From Erwinia tasmaniensis Et1/99 (GTDB taxonomy: Bacteria; Pseudomonadota; Gammaproteobacteria; Enterobacterales; Enterobacteriaceae): 64,000 bases of DNA. Below are positions 39,459-51,413 of the stretch, piece by piece. Numbering within the stretch: position 1 is the first letter of the stretch; every line of letters begins with the position of its first letter. The stretch covers positions 2,666,001 to 2,730,000 of the forward strand of contig NC_010694.1 in NCBI RefSeq assembly GCF_000026185.1, written 5' to 3'. A program made the translations under genes and the position numbers. The notes below the pieces were generated by a model. That model saw only the letters and a program-made list of their open reading frames with translations. It was not told where the DNA came from and ran no database searches.

Positions 39459-39878
39459 TTAGTGCTGACCTAACAGGTTGCCGATGATGATAGCGGTGAT
39501 CACTCCGGTGGCCGCCGCTATCAGCACATAGTTGCCGTCAACGTAAGCCCAGTGCGCACCGCGGGGAGGCATGTCCAGCCCGCGTTCGCGCCAGTCGTAA
39601 ACACGGTAGTCGTTGCCGCGATAGCGCGGGGGAGCCGGATGCCCACGGCGAAAATCATCGCCTCGCCAGGTGAAATGATTACGCTCACCGCGGTCTCCCC
39701 GATCATCATGCCCGTGACCGTGGAAGTGGCGATCGCCACCACGGTCATCCTGTCTGTCCTGCTGCTGGTGCCTCGACCAGTCCGGGCCATCACCGGGGCC
39801 TTGCGCATAAGACAGGTTAATAAACAAACTGCTTACTGTGAAAACGCCAATCATGGCTGCCCGCATTATTTTTTTCAT
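39459..39878 (-). CDS. RcnB-family periplasmic protein
   Basis: 139 residues. AGGA 8 nt before the ATG at 39878 sets the start; the frame extends upstream to 39947. A signal peptide ends near SYA. The middle is rich in His, Asp, Gly and Arg (QQQDRQDDRGGDRHFHGHGH), then comes the RcnB-type domain (YRVYDWRERGLDMPPRGAHW, YVDGNYVLIAAATGVI). RcnB proteins take part in nickel/cobalt homeostasis; the long His-rich segment suggests metal binding. Confidence 0.78.
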   Translation of the reverse strand: MKKIMRAAMIGVFTVSSLFINLSYAQGPGDGPDWSRHQQQDRQDDRGGDRHFHGHGHDDRGDRGERNHFTWRGDDFRRGHPAPPRYRGNDYRVYDWRERGLDMPPRGAHWAYVDGNYVLIAAATGVITAIIIGNLLGQH

Positions 39879-40049
39879 CGTGAAATCCTCATTTAGCCCA
39901 CGGCCTTCTGGCTGCCGCAAGACCACTATCGGGGATAGCACAATCATTCCCTATCTCTTCAAGTCCGAAAGCAGGGAAATTAACGCGTTTTTTTCACAGT
40001 CTTAACGGTTTGCTTACCCGATACGTTGCCTCATCTCCCCGGACGAGGA

Positions 40050-40481
40050 TTAGTTTTCCAGCTGGTAGTCGAGGGTAATTTCGGTATTAAGCAGTTTAGA
40101 TATTGGGCACCCCGCTTTTGCCTGCTGGATGATGCCATCAAAGGTGGATGTATCAATCCCCGGCAGCTTCACCTTGCTTTGCAGCGCGACGTTAGTAATG
40201 GCAAAACCACCGTCCACCTTATCCAGTGAGACATCGGCCGTGGTATCGATACTTTCCGGCGTATATCCGGCATCGCCCAACATAAGTGAAAGCGCCATCG
40301 AGAAACAGGAGGCGTGTGCGGCGCCAATGAGTTCTTCAGGATTGGTACCCGGCTTGCCTTCGAAACGGGTATTAAATCCATAGGGCTGCTGGCTGAGCGC
40401 ACCGCTTTCGGTGGAAACCGTGCCTTTACCCTGCTTAATATTGCCTTCCCAGTGTGCCTGTCCTTTCTTATGAATGGTCAT
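40050..40481 (-). CDS. osmC: Organic hydroperoxide reductase OsmC
   Basis: 143 residues, the normal length. The two redox cysteines Cys59 (AHASCFSM) and Cys125 (AGCPISK) and the supporting Arg39/Glu49 region are present. OsmC detoxifies organic peroxides and is osmotically and RpoS-induced in E. coli. AGA AC-rich leader with GGAGAACAA upstream of ATG supports the start. Confidence 0.94.
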   Translation of the reverse strand: MTIHKKGQAHWEGNIKQGKGTVSTESGALSQQPYGFNTRFEGKPGTNPEELIGAAHASCFSMALSLMLGDAGYTPESIDTTADVSLDKVDGGFAITNVALQSKVKLPGIDTSTFDGIIQQAKAGCPISKLLNTEITLDYQLEN

Positions 40482-40751
40482 TGTTGTTCTCCGGTTGTTT
40501 TACATCAGCTGCAAGTATAGACGCTGTGACGGAGCGCGCCTTTTAAGTCATCGAAAAAAGCCCGGCACCAATGAAATCCACCCGGTGTAGCGAGCGGAAT
40601 ATGCCTATCGCCATCAGGGAGCCCTGTCGATAAATGTTTGCGCTATTATTTTCCACGATACGTTGCCTGAGCACTCTGTCACCTGTCAGGCAATCGGCAG
40701 TGTATGTTACACTTCGCGCTTCCGGTTTATTGTAATGACAAGGTATATAGT

Positions 40752-40850
40752 GTGAATAAAAGAGCGATTGCTCCAGTGGTGATTTTTCTGGCTGCGATGA
40801 CGTTTTTGATCTGGTTTATCGCCTCTGGCGCGGCGATGCCCGGTGGCTGA
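40752..40850 (+). CDS. Possible 32-residue small membrane protein, GTG start
   Basis: GTG preceded by AAGG with 8 nt spacing. The product starts with NKRAIAP, has one hydrophobic helix of about 18 residues (VVIFLAAMTFLIWFIASG) and ends AAMPGG. The Lys-Arg start and single helix are typical of enterobacterial microproteins. Not recognised. Confidence 0.45.
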   Translation: MNKRAIAPVVIFLAAMTFLIWFIASGAAMPGG

Positions 40851-40911
40851 GAGAGTGGTACTGGCGGAGGGCGGATAACTACCATCGGCATTGGCCGACG
40901 GCAATGGATTA

Positions 40912-41064
40912 TCAGCTGGCAAAGGCCTTATAGCTAACCATCATTTGGGCTTTACAGAAAATGCAGTTGGCACCGTGAGGATTTTTGGCAGTGATGTTGA
41001 AGACTGAAAAGCGGTACTGGCATCCGTTACAAGACGGACACTGATATTTGATATTTTGGATAAT
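40912..41064 (-). CDS. ymcF: YmcF/YnfQ-like cold-shock zinc-ribbon microprotein, non-canonical start
   Basis: 50 codons. The product carries YQCPSC (residues 7-12), GCQYRFSVFNIT, NPHGA and CIFCKAQM (34-41): two CxxC pairs of a zinc ribbon. This pattern matches the E. coli cold-shock microproteins YmcF and YnfQ by recollection, which were shown to start at ATT. Here too the frame has no ATG, GTG or TTG before the conserved region: an in-frame TAA lies 21 nt upstream of the first candidate, ATT (41064-41062), followed by ATC; AGCAGG lies 3 nt before the ATT and 6 before the ATC. Slightly shorter than the roughly 60-residue relatives. Confidence 0.75.
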   Translation of the reverse strand: MIQNIKYQCPSCNGCQYRFSVFNITAKNPHGANCIFCKAQMMVSYKAFAS

Positions 41065-41411
41065 AAACCTGCTTACTTTTTATAATTCGAAAAATCAAGT
41101 TAACACGATTTTCACATTCTGTCAGAATTATTCACGCTGAGCTACTCGCGCCGCACAGCGTGGCTTACGGTCATGACGGTAGCCGGATGTTCTCTGCCCT
41201 GCCTGTGACCTCGTAAAGCCGCCCGGAACGGGCCACCAACCTCTTTCCTGTCTGAGCGGGTTGCACCAGGCAAGCATTTAGCATATCGGGAAAGTAGTGC
41301 GGTAGCGAAGCTACCGTGCCCTGGTCAAAAATAATTGCGGGCGGTATGGGCGAATTAGCGCTAGCAAAGTCCAATCATTTTTATTAACTGTGTTACACTG
41401 CGCCACGCAAT
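41065..41411. other. Intergenic region upstream of tRNA-Gly
   Basis: Contains the promoter region of the YmcF-like gene on the left and, at its right end, TACACT just before the tRNA as a likely -10. A minus-strand TTG-started frame (41171-41374) exists but is not supported. Confidence 0.4.
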
Positions 41412-41485
41412 GCGGCCATCGTATAATGGTATTACCTCAGCTTCCCAAGCTGATGACGCGGGTTCGATTCCCGCTGGCCGCTCCA
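41412..41485 (+). tRNA. tRNA-Gly (anticodon CCC)
   Basis: 74 nt including an encoded CCA. Acceptor stem GCGGCCA / TGGCCGC, D-loop with TAATGGTA, anticodon loop CTTCCCAAG giving CCC, T-arm GCGGG TTCGATT CCCGC. Reads GGG codons. Its body resembles the E. coli UCC isoacceptor (glyT) more than glyU. tRNA genes of this kind are common integration targets, but no repeat of its 3' end was seen elsewhere in the window. Confidence 0.97.
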
Positions 41486-41518
41486 ACAAGACTGAAGCCC
41501 TCCCTCCAAACGATCCGC

Positions 41519-41815
41519 TCAGCTTTGACTTGCCGCGTAACTTTTTACCTTGCCATTATGTAGCCTGATGGTCAGCGTTCTTCCCTTTGTGGTACTCATC
41601 GTTTTCGCCTGGCTCCATGTCCACATCATAATACTTTGCCCCTGCGGAAAAGGCGTTTCAGAAGACGGCTGACCGAATAAGGCGATCAGATCCTGCTTTG
41701 TCGTGACGTCACTTTTTATCTGGGCCAGCTTGGCGTCATCAAAATTCTGCCCCACCGATGCCGTACACGCGCTTAACATCGCCCATGCCAGCCACGTTAA
41801 CACTATTCTTCTCAT
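41519..41815 (-). CDS. Small SmpA/BamE-like lipoprotein
   Basis: 98 residues. Signal with lipobox LSAC (Cys17). The mature part (IKSDVTTKQDLIALFGQPSSE ...TWSQAK) has the helix-turn and 'FGxP' pattern of the SmpA/OmlA-like fold. Role unknown; probably outer-membrane-associated. Confidence 0.7.
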   Translation of the reverse strand: MRRIVLTWLAWAMLSACTASVGQNFDDAKLAQIKSDVTTKQDLIALFGQPSSETPFPQGQSIMMWTWSQAKTMSTTKGRTLTIRLHNGKVKSYAASQS

Positions 41816-42014
41816 AGTAAACTTCTCTGCCGTTTCGTCGATCCGAAGCTGACTAAACTACCTTATAAACCACTCAAATAGCGATTATCCTGGCGCTATC
41901 GGTGATGACTTTAACTATGCCACCACGTTCACCGGCCGGACATGATTACCCGTGCGGGCGGAATGGACAGCATTAGCTATAATAACCGCTTATCATACTG
42001 ATGACAGGTGGTCT

Positions 42015-42278
42015 ATGTTGTGGCTCGAGCAGGGTTTATATCTGAAAGTGCATGAAATGGAAAATGGCCCGCGTCCACTTCCTTTACAGAGTGGTTTCAG
42101 TATTCACACGGCCTACCGCGTATTAGGTTGCTTCAATCCATCAGAAACATCTGATGCCTACTATATTCTTTCTAACGACCGTGATGAAATTTGGTTCATC
42201 TGTAACCGCCATTTACGCACCGTAGGTTTGATTAACGAGGGGAGCGATTTCAGACTCCCTTTGACTGCCCATCAATAA
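42015..42278 (+). CDS. Conserved-looking hypothetical protein, 87 residues
   Basis: The frame is open from 41952, but AGGTGGT before the ATG at 42015 fits better and the region upstream is not protein-like. Soluble, aromatic-rich, single domain (starting MLWLEQGLYLKVHEMENG). No motif recognised. Confidence 0.5.
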   Translation: MLWLEQGLYLKVHEMENGPRPLPLQSGFSIHTAYRVLGCFNPSETSDAYYILSNDRDEIWFICNRHLRTVGLINEGSDFRLPLTAHQ

Positions 42279-42428
42279 ATATAGAGCGATGAACGGAATG
42301 GCCCCTTCCTTTAGTTGAACATGTCCACTAAAAGGAAGGGGCTAAATATTGAGGTAACGCGCGCTATGGCTCGCCTCTGCGGGGGATTAAACCGGTCATC
42401 CGCCATCTCACTCTCAATATTCAGGGCG

Positions 42429-42689
42429 CTAATGATTTTCCGTTTCGTTCATGATTTCTACCAGAACTAGCGGGCATTTTTTTACCTTACAGGCCTGTGA
42501 GTAGGCCAGACTGCATACGGAACAGAGATCCTTCGCCTCCGTTTCATAATGATACTCCATAAAATAACGGAATTTTCCGCCGCAAGGATCTGTCCGACAG
42601 AAATGTTGCGGCTCAAAAATCTCATTAAGCTGCTTGAATGTCAGGGCTGAAGGGTTATGAAACCCGACTCTTACGCGATATGTTGTCAT
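42429..42689 (-). CDS. Cysteine-rich hypothetical protein, 86 residues
   Basis: Six Cys in the last two thirds: C31, C36, C56, C59 (CSVC), C67 and C72, suggesting a metal site or disulphides. No signal peptide. Unknown; stands alone. Confidence 0.45.
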   Translation of the reverse strand: MTTYRVRVGFHNPSALTFKQLNEIFEPQHFCRTDPCGGKFRYFMEYHYETEAKDLCSVCSLAYSQACKVKKCPLVLVEIMNETENH

Positions 42690-43375
42690 GCTACGATTAT
42701 TTTCTAGCGGCCCCCCAGATACAAAACGTTGTTAATACTCACTGGGATAGGAGAAACCTTTACTAAAGCCTGGCGTATATCGTGACGAGTGAGCTTGTAT
42801 AACACGGAGAGAGAAAAATAAGCCAATAACGGAAGTAATTGACGTCATCGATTATATGTTTAGCAAGCTCCCCCCGCCATGATAAAGTTTAAAAAATAAG
42901 GCGCGTCTGCGAGATACGAATGGCGGGCCAACGTCAACTGGACTAGCGGGCGACATCTCTGCCCGATAAATATCCAGCTTCACTTGAATCAACCGCTATC
43001 CCGGCTGCCAGTAAACAGGCCTACGGCACAATACAGAAACGCTCTCTATGATAAGTGAGGGTCATACCTGTATCCTCCCACCGCCAAGCTGCTGGCCGCA
43101 AGGAGTCGGTTCAGAAGGGGCAGATCGTCTGCACAACCGTTTTGAAACAGGATGAAAACTGCCTCGCGTCGGTCACGCTTTCGATTTTTTACTCCCTTTT
43201 TTACGGGGACCGTTTTCGGATGAAGGAGATATCGCTGACTTCGAGCACGGCCTGTTTCCTTAGGTCAGAACACGACTAATGAATACCGCTCATAGTCCCT
43301 ATTCCCCTCCTGTCATTATCAACAAGCTCGGATCCGTTAGCATAGGCCTATCTCACTATATCCAGACGGATCGCT
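42690..43375. other. Gene-poor region
   Basis: No credible coding sequence. A 74-codon GTG-started frame at 43055-43279 lacks a ribosome site and protein-like composition. Marks the left edge of the accessory block. Confidence 0.4.
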
Positions 43376-44578
43376 ATGCTTAACCTACAGGGTCGAACGC
43401 AGTCAGTTACGGCTAAACAAACCGGTCTCACATTTGTACTTATTCTCAGTGCGTTAATGGCCGTCACTTCCTTATCAACCGATATCTATCTTCCGTCCAT
43501 GCCCGTTATGGCGAAAGATTTACATGGCGATGCAGAACTCACAATCACCGGTTTCTTACTCGGCTTTTGTATTGCACAGCTGATATGGGGACCGATTAGC
43601 GATCGCGTCGGGCGACGTCTGCCGCTGTTCATCGGAATGGGTTTATTCGTGACAGGCTCAGTCGGTTGTGCGCTATCAACGGATATCGTGCAAATCGTCT
43701 TCTGGCGCGTTTTTCAGGCTTTGGGTGCCTGTACCGGCCCAATGGTGGCACGTGCGATGATCCGCGATTTGTTTAGCCGTACTCGTGCAACGCAGATGTT
43801 TTCGACACTGATCATCATCATGGCAATCGCACCGATAGCGGGGCCGCTGATTGGCGGGCAAATGATCAAAGTCACCTCGTGGCACGCCATTTTCTGGCTT
43901 TTGGCGATTATCGGTTCACTCATGCTGATGTCGTTATTCTGGCTACCGGAAACATTAGATGTTAACAAACGTTCGCAAGCCCCTATATCCAGCGCCTTTA
44001 GTCACTATTACGCATTACTGACCAACGTTAAATACATGCGTTTTACGCTCTGCCTGACCTTTTACTACGTTGCCGCCTATGCCTTTATCACCGGCTCACC
44101 GGCTGTGTACATCACGTATTTTGGTGTTGACCCGCAGCATTACGGTTGGCTGTTTGCAGTAAACATTGTGGGATTGATGGCTGTAAGCATGGTCAACAAG
44201 CGTCTGGTTCATCGCTATCCTTTAGAAGCATTATTGAAGGTTGCAGTTTTCATCGCTGCCCTTGCCGCAATCGTACTGGCTGTGACAACCGGACTGGGCG
44301 TTGGTGGAATTGGCGTCATTGTGGGGGCCGTTTTTGTTTTCTTCTCTATGAATGGCATCATCGCGGCAACTTCCACAGCGTGCGCGCTAGACGCAGTACC
44401 GAACGCTGCAGGCTCAGCATCGGCGTTAATGGGAGCATTGCAATACGGTAGCGGCATCATTTCATCGTTGCTCCTGGCACTATTTGGTGACGGTACGCCA
44501 TGGACAATGAGTTGGATTATTATGGCGTTTACGGCAGCCAGCGCCGTGATAGCACTTACCATTCAGGTTGAAAAATAA
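43376..44578 (+). CDS. Bcr/CflA-family MFS drug exporter
   Basis: 400 residues, 12 spans. DHA1 motif A as GPISDRVGRRLPL after span 2, the STDIYLPSMP segment at the end of span 1 and FQALGACTGPMVARAMIRD before span 5 are typical of Bcr/CflA. It likely exports small hydrophobic or sulphonamide-like drugs by proton antiport. It stands before a hydrolase and two reductases on the same strand. Confidence 0.88.
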   Translation: MLNLQGRTQSVTAKQTGLTFVLILSALMAVTSLSTDIYLPSMPVMAKDLHGDAELTITGFLLGFCIAQLIWGPISDRVGRRLPLFIGMGLFVTGSVGCALSTDIVQIVFWRVFQALGACTGPMVARAMIRDLFSRTRATQMFSTLIIIMAIAPIAGPLIGGQMIKVTSWHAIFWLLAIIGSLMLMSLFWLPETLDVNKRSQAPISSAFSHYYALLTNVKYMRFTLCLTFYYVAAYAFITGSPAVYITYFGVDPQHYGWLFAVNIVGLMAVSMVNKRLVHRYPLEALLKVAVFIAALAAIVLAVTTGLGVGGIGVIVGAVFVFFSMNGIIAATSTACALDAVPNAAGSASALMGALQYGSGIISSLLLALFGDGTPWTMSWIIMAFTAASAVIALTIQVEK

Positions 44579-44600
44579 CGATCGCATGCTCCTGTTAATA

Positions 44601-44621
44601 TTTATGAATTCCATTCATAAA
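44601..44621. promoter_or_regulatory. Perfect inverted repeat, candidate regulator site
   Basis: TTTATGAAT-TCC-ATTCATAAA, 9-bp arms, in the 297-nt gap between the MFS gene and the hydrolase. It has the T-N11-A geometry of a LysR-type box. It could be the site of the nearby LysR regulator (47973-48866). No T run, so not a terminator. Confidence 0.5.
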
Positions 44622-44875
44622 GGCTATTTCATAGGCGTGATGATCTTTCTTCGCGACGTCGTTAGTCTTAGATGTGCAACCGAATAAGTTCTGTTCAGGT
44701 TTTTGACCTAACGCAGCCGGCTCCGCGCTACGCAAGGCAAACGTCGGCTGGCGTCGATACGAGACTGATTGTTCTTATTCGTGAACCTGGCAAATAAGGT
44801 CAGTCATGGAGGCTATACAATTCTCTCTGACAACTCAGATATTATTGACCTGCAAACATCACAAAGGACGCAATT

Positions 44876-45940
44876 TTGACGACGATGCGAAAAAGGCTGG
44901 CCACCTGCATGATGGCAGGTAGCCTGGTGGCTCAGTCTGTCTATGCCGGGCCATTAGTTATTAAGGAACAAGGAAGCTTTGCCGCAGGTGGCTCTCTCAT
45001 CACCGCCCCCGGGAAATTTGACGCGAAGAAGCCGCTGGAACCCGCTGGTCAAACTTATCATGGCGATCATGCGTCTGTGTTCTATCAAATCCCTGAGGAT
45101 CCTCACAAATACTCCATCGTCATGTTGCATGGCGCAGGCCAGTTTTCTCATACCTGGGAAAGTACACCGGATGGTCGCGAAGGATTCCAGAACATATTCC
45201 TGCGCCGTGGATTCTCCACTTATCTTGTCGATCAACCCCGTCGTGGCGGTGCCGGGCGCACGACAGTAGAAAGTACCGTTACGCCGAAACCGGATGAGCA
45301 GATGTGGTTTAATCAGTTCCGCGTTGGTATCTGGCCGGAGTATTTTAAAGGCGTCCAGTTCTCTCACGATAAAGAAGCATTGAACCAGTATTTCCGCCAG
45401 ATGACCCCCAACACAGGGCCATTTGATGTCAACGTGATTTCTGATGCCATGTCCGCCGTGTTGGATAAATCCGGCCCGGCTATCCTCTTCACCCACTCTC
45501 AGGGCGGCGGACCAGGCTGGTACACCGCGATGAAAAACGACAAGGTCAAAGCCATTGTTGCCTTCGAGCCAGGTAGCAGTTTTGTCTTCCCAAGGGAAGA
45601 ACTACCGACACCATTGCCCAGCGCATTCGACACATTAAAAGGTGAGCCTGTTCCAATGGAACAGTTTATGTCGCTGACTAAAATTCCGATCCTGATTATC
45701 TACGGCGATAACATACCTGATAAGCCAGTAGCCATGCCCGCACAGGACAGCTGGCGAGTCCGCCTGACTATGGCTCGTGAGTGGCGTGACGTGGTAAATA
45801 AACATGGCGGGGATGTGACGGTGACGCATTTGCCGGAGGTGGGAATTAAAGGCAATACCCACTTCCCGTTCTCCGATCTGAATAATGTGCAGATTGCAGA
45901 TTTGGTTAGCCAGTTCCTGCAAGAGAAAAATCTGCAGTAG
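44876..45940 (+). CDS. Exported alpha/beta hydrolase
   Basis: 354 residues, signal peptide ending near VYA (residue 24). Oxyanion motif HGAG (85-88), nucleophile elbow THSQGG with Ser208, and C-terminal His region (GNTHFPF). A TTG start with AGGA 8 nt upstream fits better than the ATG three codons later, whose spacing would be 17. Probably a periplasmic esterase; substrate unknown. It precedes two aldo/keto reductases. Confidence 0.82.
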   Translation: MTTMRKRLATCMMAGSLVAQSVYAGPLVIKEQGSFAAGGSLITAPGKFDAKKPLEPAGQTYHGDHASVFYQIPEDPHKYSIVMLHGAGQFSHTWESTPDGREGFQNIFLRRGFSTYLVDQPRRGGAGRTTVESTVTPKPDEQMWFNQFRVGIWPEYFKGVQFSHDKEALNQYFRQMTPNTGPFDVNVISDAMSAVLDKSGPAILFTHSQGGGPGWYTAMKNDKVKAIVAFEPGSSFVFPREELPTPLPSAFDTLKGEPVPMEQFMSLTKIPILIIYGDNIPDKPVAMPAQDSWRVRLTMAREWRDVVNKHGGDVTVTHLPEVGIKGNTHFPFSDLNNVQIADLVSQFLQEKNLQ

Positions 45941-46025
45941 TGAAGTTAAGCAAAAGCAGAGTTTAGCCAGTATTAATGAGCCCTGCTAATAAACCCTATT
46001 TAATTACCCTACCTAATCGAATTAA

Positions 46026-48905
<2,880 letters not shown>

Positions 48906-49014
48906 TCATGCAGGGTGTTCATAGACACAAACATTTTAGCCCCATTACTGGCAATAATGGTAATTGATATTATAACTTCGTCGAAAATTAGTCTTAATTA
49001 TCAGGAGGTTTATC

Positions 49015-49103
49015 ATGAAAATACCGTTGTTGGGGCGGCAGGAAGTATTGGTCTTCATGTTGTGAATAGCGTTTTTGCCATGGGCCACCAACCTACCCCC
49101 TAA
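49015..49103 (+). pseudogene. 5' remnant of an NAD(P)-binding epimerase/NmrA-like gene
   Basis: AGGAGG and ATG are present, but after ATGAAAA the frame shifts. The +1 frame reads NTVVGAAGSIGLHVVNSVFAMGHQP, the first Rossmann strand and GxxGxxG loop of an NmrA/atypical SDR, and then stops. Truncated and frameshifted; divergent from the LysR gene. Confidence 0.6.
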
Positions 49104-50347
49104 GTTTTCGGTTCTCCTCTCAAGCCAACCAATGCTTTGCCCTGGAGCATTGGCTGACTTATACAACCCATATAATGGAGTGTCGATTTTCTGGCGAGCT
49201 TCCATTCCCCGAGCTGATTTCCTGTGTCGGTGTGATGATCATCATTTCACACAGTGACTGGCATACTCTGGCGGCGCTCTCATTTTCTCGCGGGGACTTC
49301 CATCGTGCTTTGCAAATGGCGATCTCCTTCATTGGCAGAATCAGTATGCCGGAAGATCTCTAAAAGTGAATGGGTCGCTTCGAGAGGATACTTACACGCC
49401 TGCCTGGATACCCGAGGCATCCAGTTGATGCTCCCGGAAGTCCGTCAGGGCATACGGGGGAGTTATTGGTGGCTGGAAAAAATTTACCGTCATTTTACGA
49501 CAGTGAAAATGGATATGGCCGCGAATCAACCAGAAATAACATATGGGAAAGAAGATAAGGATTATCACGCACGTCAGTGCATGTGGGCTCAGCACGTTTA
49601 CAAAAATGAAAACGTATAGAATACAAACCCATATTGTCTGTAGTGCAGCAGAACAAGTAAAAAATGGTCTCCATGATGGCGGTCTTGATGGTTAGGCAAC
49701 CCAATCGACTTTTTGGGAGTTTCCTGACCATGAACAGGCGTGATGGTTAAGACTTTAATCTCCTTTAAGTGAAAGGAGAGTAAAGATGTGTCAATTTTGG
49801 GTACTACGCCGGTATCCTATAAAATTTCATCACCAAAGATAAATATCATCTGATCTGCATGACGCAGAATAAATGACGCGTTATATGACCGATTGTAGCA
49901 TCAGGATCGTCGTTTTATTCATTGCCATCCAACCGGTCGTTTATGTGGCGGCCCTGCCAACGCGGGTTGCGTAAAATTCCAGTTTCCGGCGCAGAATCTC
50001 ACACAGATGGGGGGTGATCGCTATCTCATGGTGCCAGAACAAAGCATTGTTTAATAAAATTTTAATTTTTTCTTCCTATCACTTAGCGTACGTTTTCGCA
50101 CCAATCCCCCCCCCTTAAAACGGTGTAACTTTATGCGCATTATGTGCTGCAGATCCCTTTTTTTTATAAATACCTCGCAGGCGGCATCACGTATAGTTCT
50201 CGGACAGCGTCATACCGATAATATAGATATTGAAGCCATGCCATTTATCTCAACACTCATCCCGATACTCTTTTTGCATAACGAAAATGACAATTCATCA
50301 ATTGGAGTATCAATGAAATAATCAGACAGTTTAATAAAGGAGAACTT
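49104..50347. other. 1.2-kb decayed, gene-free region
   Basis: Several short frames occur on both strands, none with a ribosome site plus protein-like composition throughout. A stretch near 49420-49560 looks coding-like but is interrupted. Interpreted as deletion scars of older genes. Confidence 0.4.
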
Positions 50348-51346
50348 ATGAATACTCGAAATCTATCTCAAACCCTCTCTGTCAGTTCTGTTGGTTATGG
50401 TGCCATGGGACTGAGTGAGTTTTATGGCCAGACTGACGATCAGACCGCCCTGAAGCTATTACATAAACTCGTTGACCTCGATATCACCTTCATCGACACC
50501 GCAAACCTGTATGGCCGTGGCCACAATGAACGTCTGATCGGCCATTTTCTTGCCGGTCTTGACAAGACGACTCGTGAGCAGTTCAAAATCGCCACCAAGT
50601 GCGGCATCGATCGATCGCCTGATGAATCCTACGCCCGCACCATCAACAACCGGCCTGACTATATTACCCGCTGCTGTAATGAATCTCTCAAAAGACTGGG
50701 CGTTGAGCGTATTGATCTTTTTTATCTGCACCGGGTCAGTCAGGCAACGCCCATCGAAGAGAGCATGGAATGCCTGAGCCGTCTTGTTAAAGAAGGCAAG
50801 ATTAACCACATCGGTCTTTGTGAAGTCTCTGCGGCTACTCTGCACCGGGCGCATGCCGTACACCCGCTCACAGCACTACAGACCGAATATTCACTGTGGA
50901 CGCGCGATATTGAACAGGAAATCCTGCCGGCAGTGAAAGAGTTGGGTATTGCTCTGGTTCCCTACTCCCCTCTGGGAAGAGGCTTCCTGACCGGTAAATA
51001 TCGTAGTAATAATGATTTTGCAGAAGGTGACTTCCGCAAAAACAATGAGCGGTTCATCCAGTCGAGCCTGGATCACAATGCTAAGCTGCTTGACGTTATC
51101 GCCCCGCTCGCGGAAAAATACGGCTGCACTACGGGTCAGATTGCGCTGGCCTGGTTGCTTGCACAGTATGAAAAGCTTGTGCCTATCCCAGGAACCAAAC
51201 ACATCAGTTACCTGACCGAAAATGCACAGGCGGCCAACATTGTTCTGGAAGAAACCGATATCATCCTGCTGAACAACATTCATCTGCACGTTGAGATAAA
51301 AGGTGGCCGCTACTCTGAGGAAGGCATGAAAGGCGTTAACGCCTGA
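50348..51346 (+). CDS. Aldo/keto reductase beside the AfsA operon
   Basis: 332 residues with tetrad Asp50, Tyr55, Lys84, His128. AAGGAG 6 nt before ATG. Paralogue of the AKR at 46949. It is convergent with the eight-gene AfsA-type operon, separated by a shared terminator, so any role in that pathway is a proximity argument only. Confidence 0.88.
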   Translation: MNTRNLSQTLSVSSVGYGAMGLSEFYGQTDDQTALKLLHKLVDLDITFIDTANLYGRGHNERLIGHFLAGLDKTTREQFKIATKCGIDRSPDESYARTINNRPDYITRCCNESLKRLGVERIDLFYLHRVSQATPIEESMECLSRLVKEGKINHIGLCEVSAATLHRAHAVHPLTALQTEYSLWTRDIEQEILPAVKELGIALVPYSPLGRGFLTGKYRSNNDFAEGDFRKNNERFIQSSLDHNAKLLDVIAPLAEKYGCTTGQIALAWLLAQYEKLVPIPGTKHISYLTENAQAANIVLEETDIILLNNIHLHVEIKGGRYSEEGMKGVNA

Positions 51347-51363
51347 GTACTGAACTCATAAAA

Positions 51364-51389
51364 AAAACCGGGCAATGTCCGGTTTTTTT
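51364..51389. terminator. Bidirectional rho-independent terminator
   Basis: AAAACCGG / CCGGTTTT arms, 7-nt loop, A run before and T run after, between the convergent AKR and thiolase genes. Confidence 0.88.
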
Positions 51390-51413
51390 ATTTCTGGATA
51401 AGGCGGCTGCCCC

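Noticed and set aside
41171..41374. 67-codon TTG-started minus-strand ORF upstream of tRNA-Gly
   Set aside because: No Shine-Dalgarno site and no recognisable domain; overlaps the tRNA promoter region side.
43055..43279. 74-codon ORF before the Bcr/CflA gene
   Set aside because: GTG start without ribosome site, mixed composition, no motif.
50133..50321. 62-codon ORF before the aldo/keto reductase
   Set aside because: No ribosome site, unlikely composition; lies in a decayed region.
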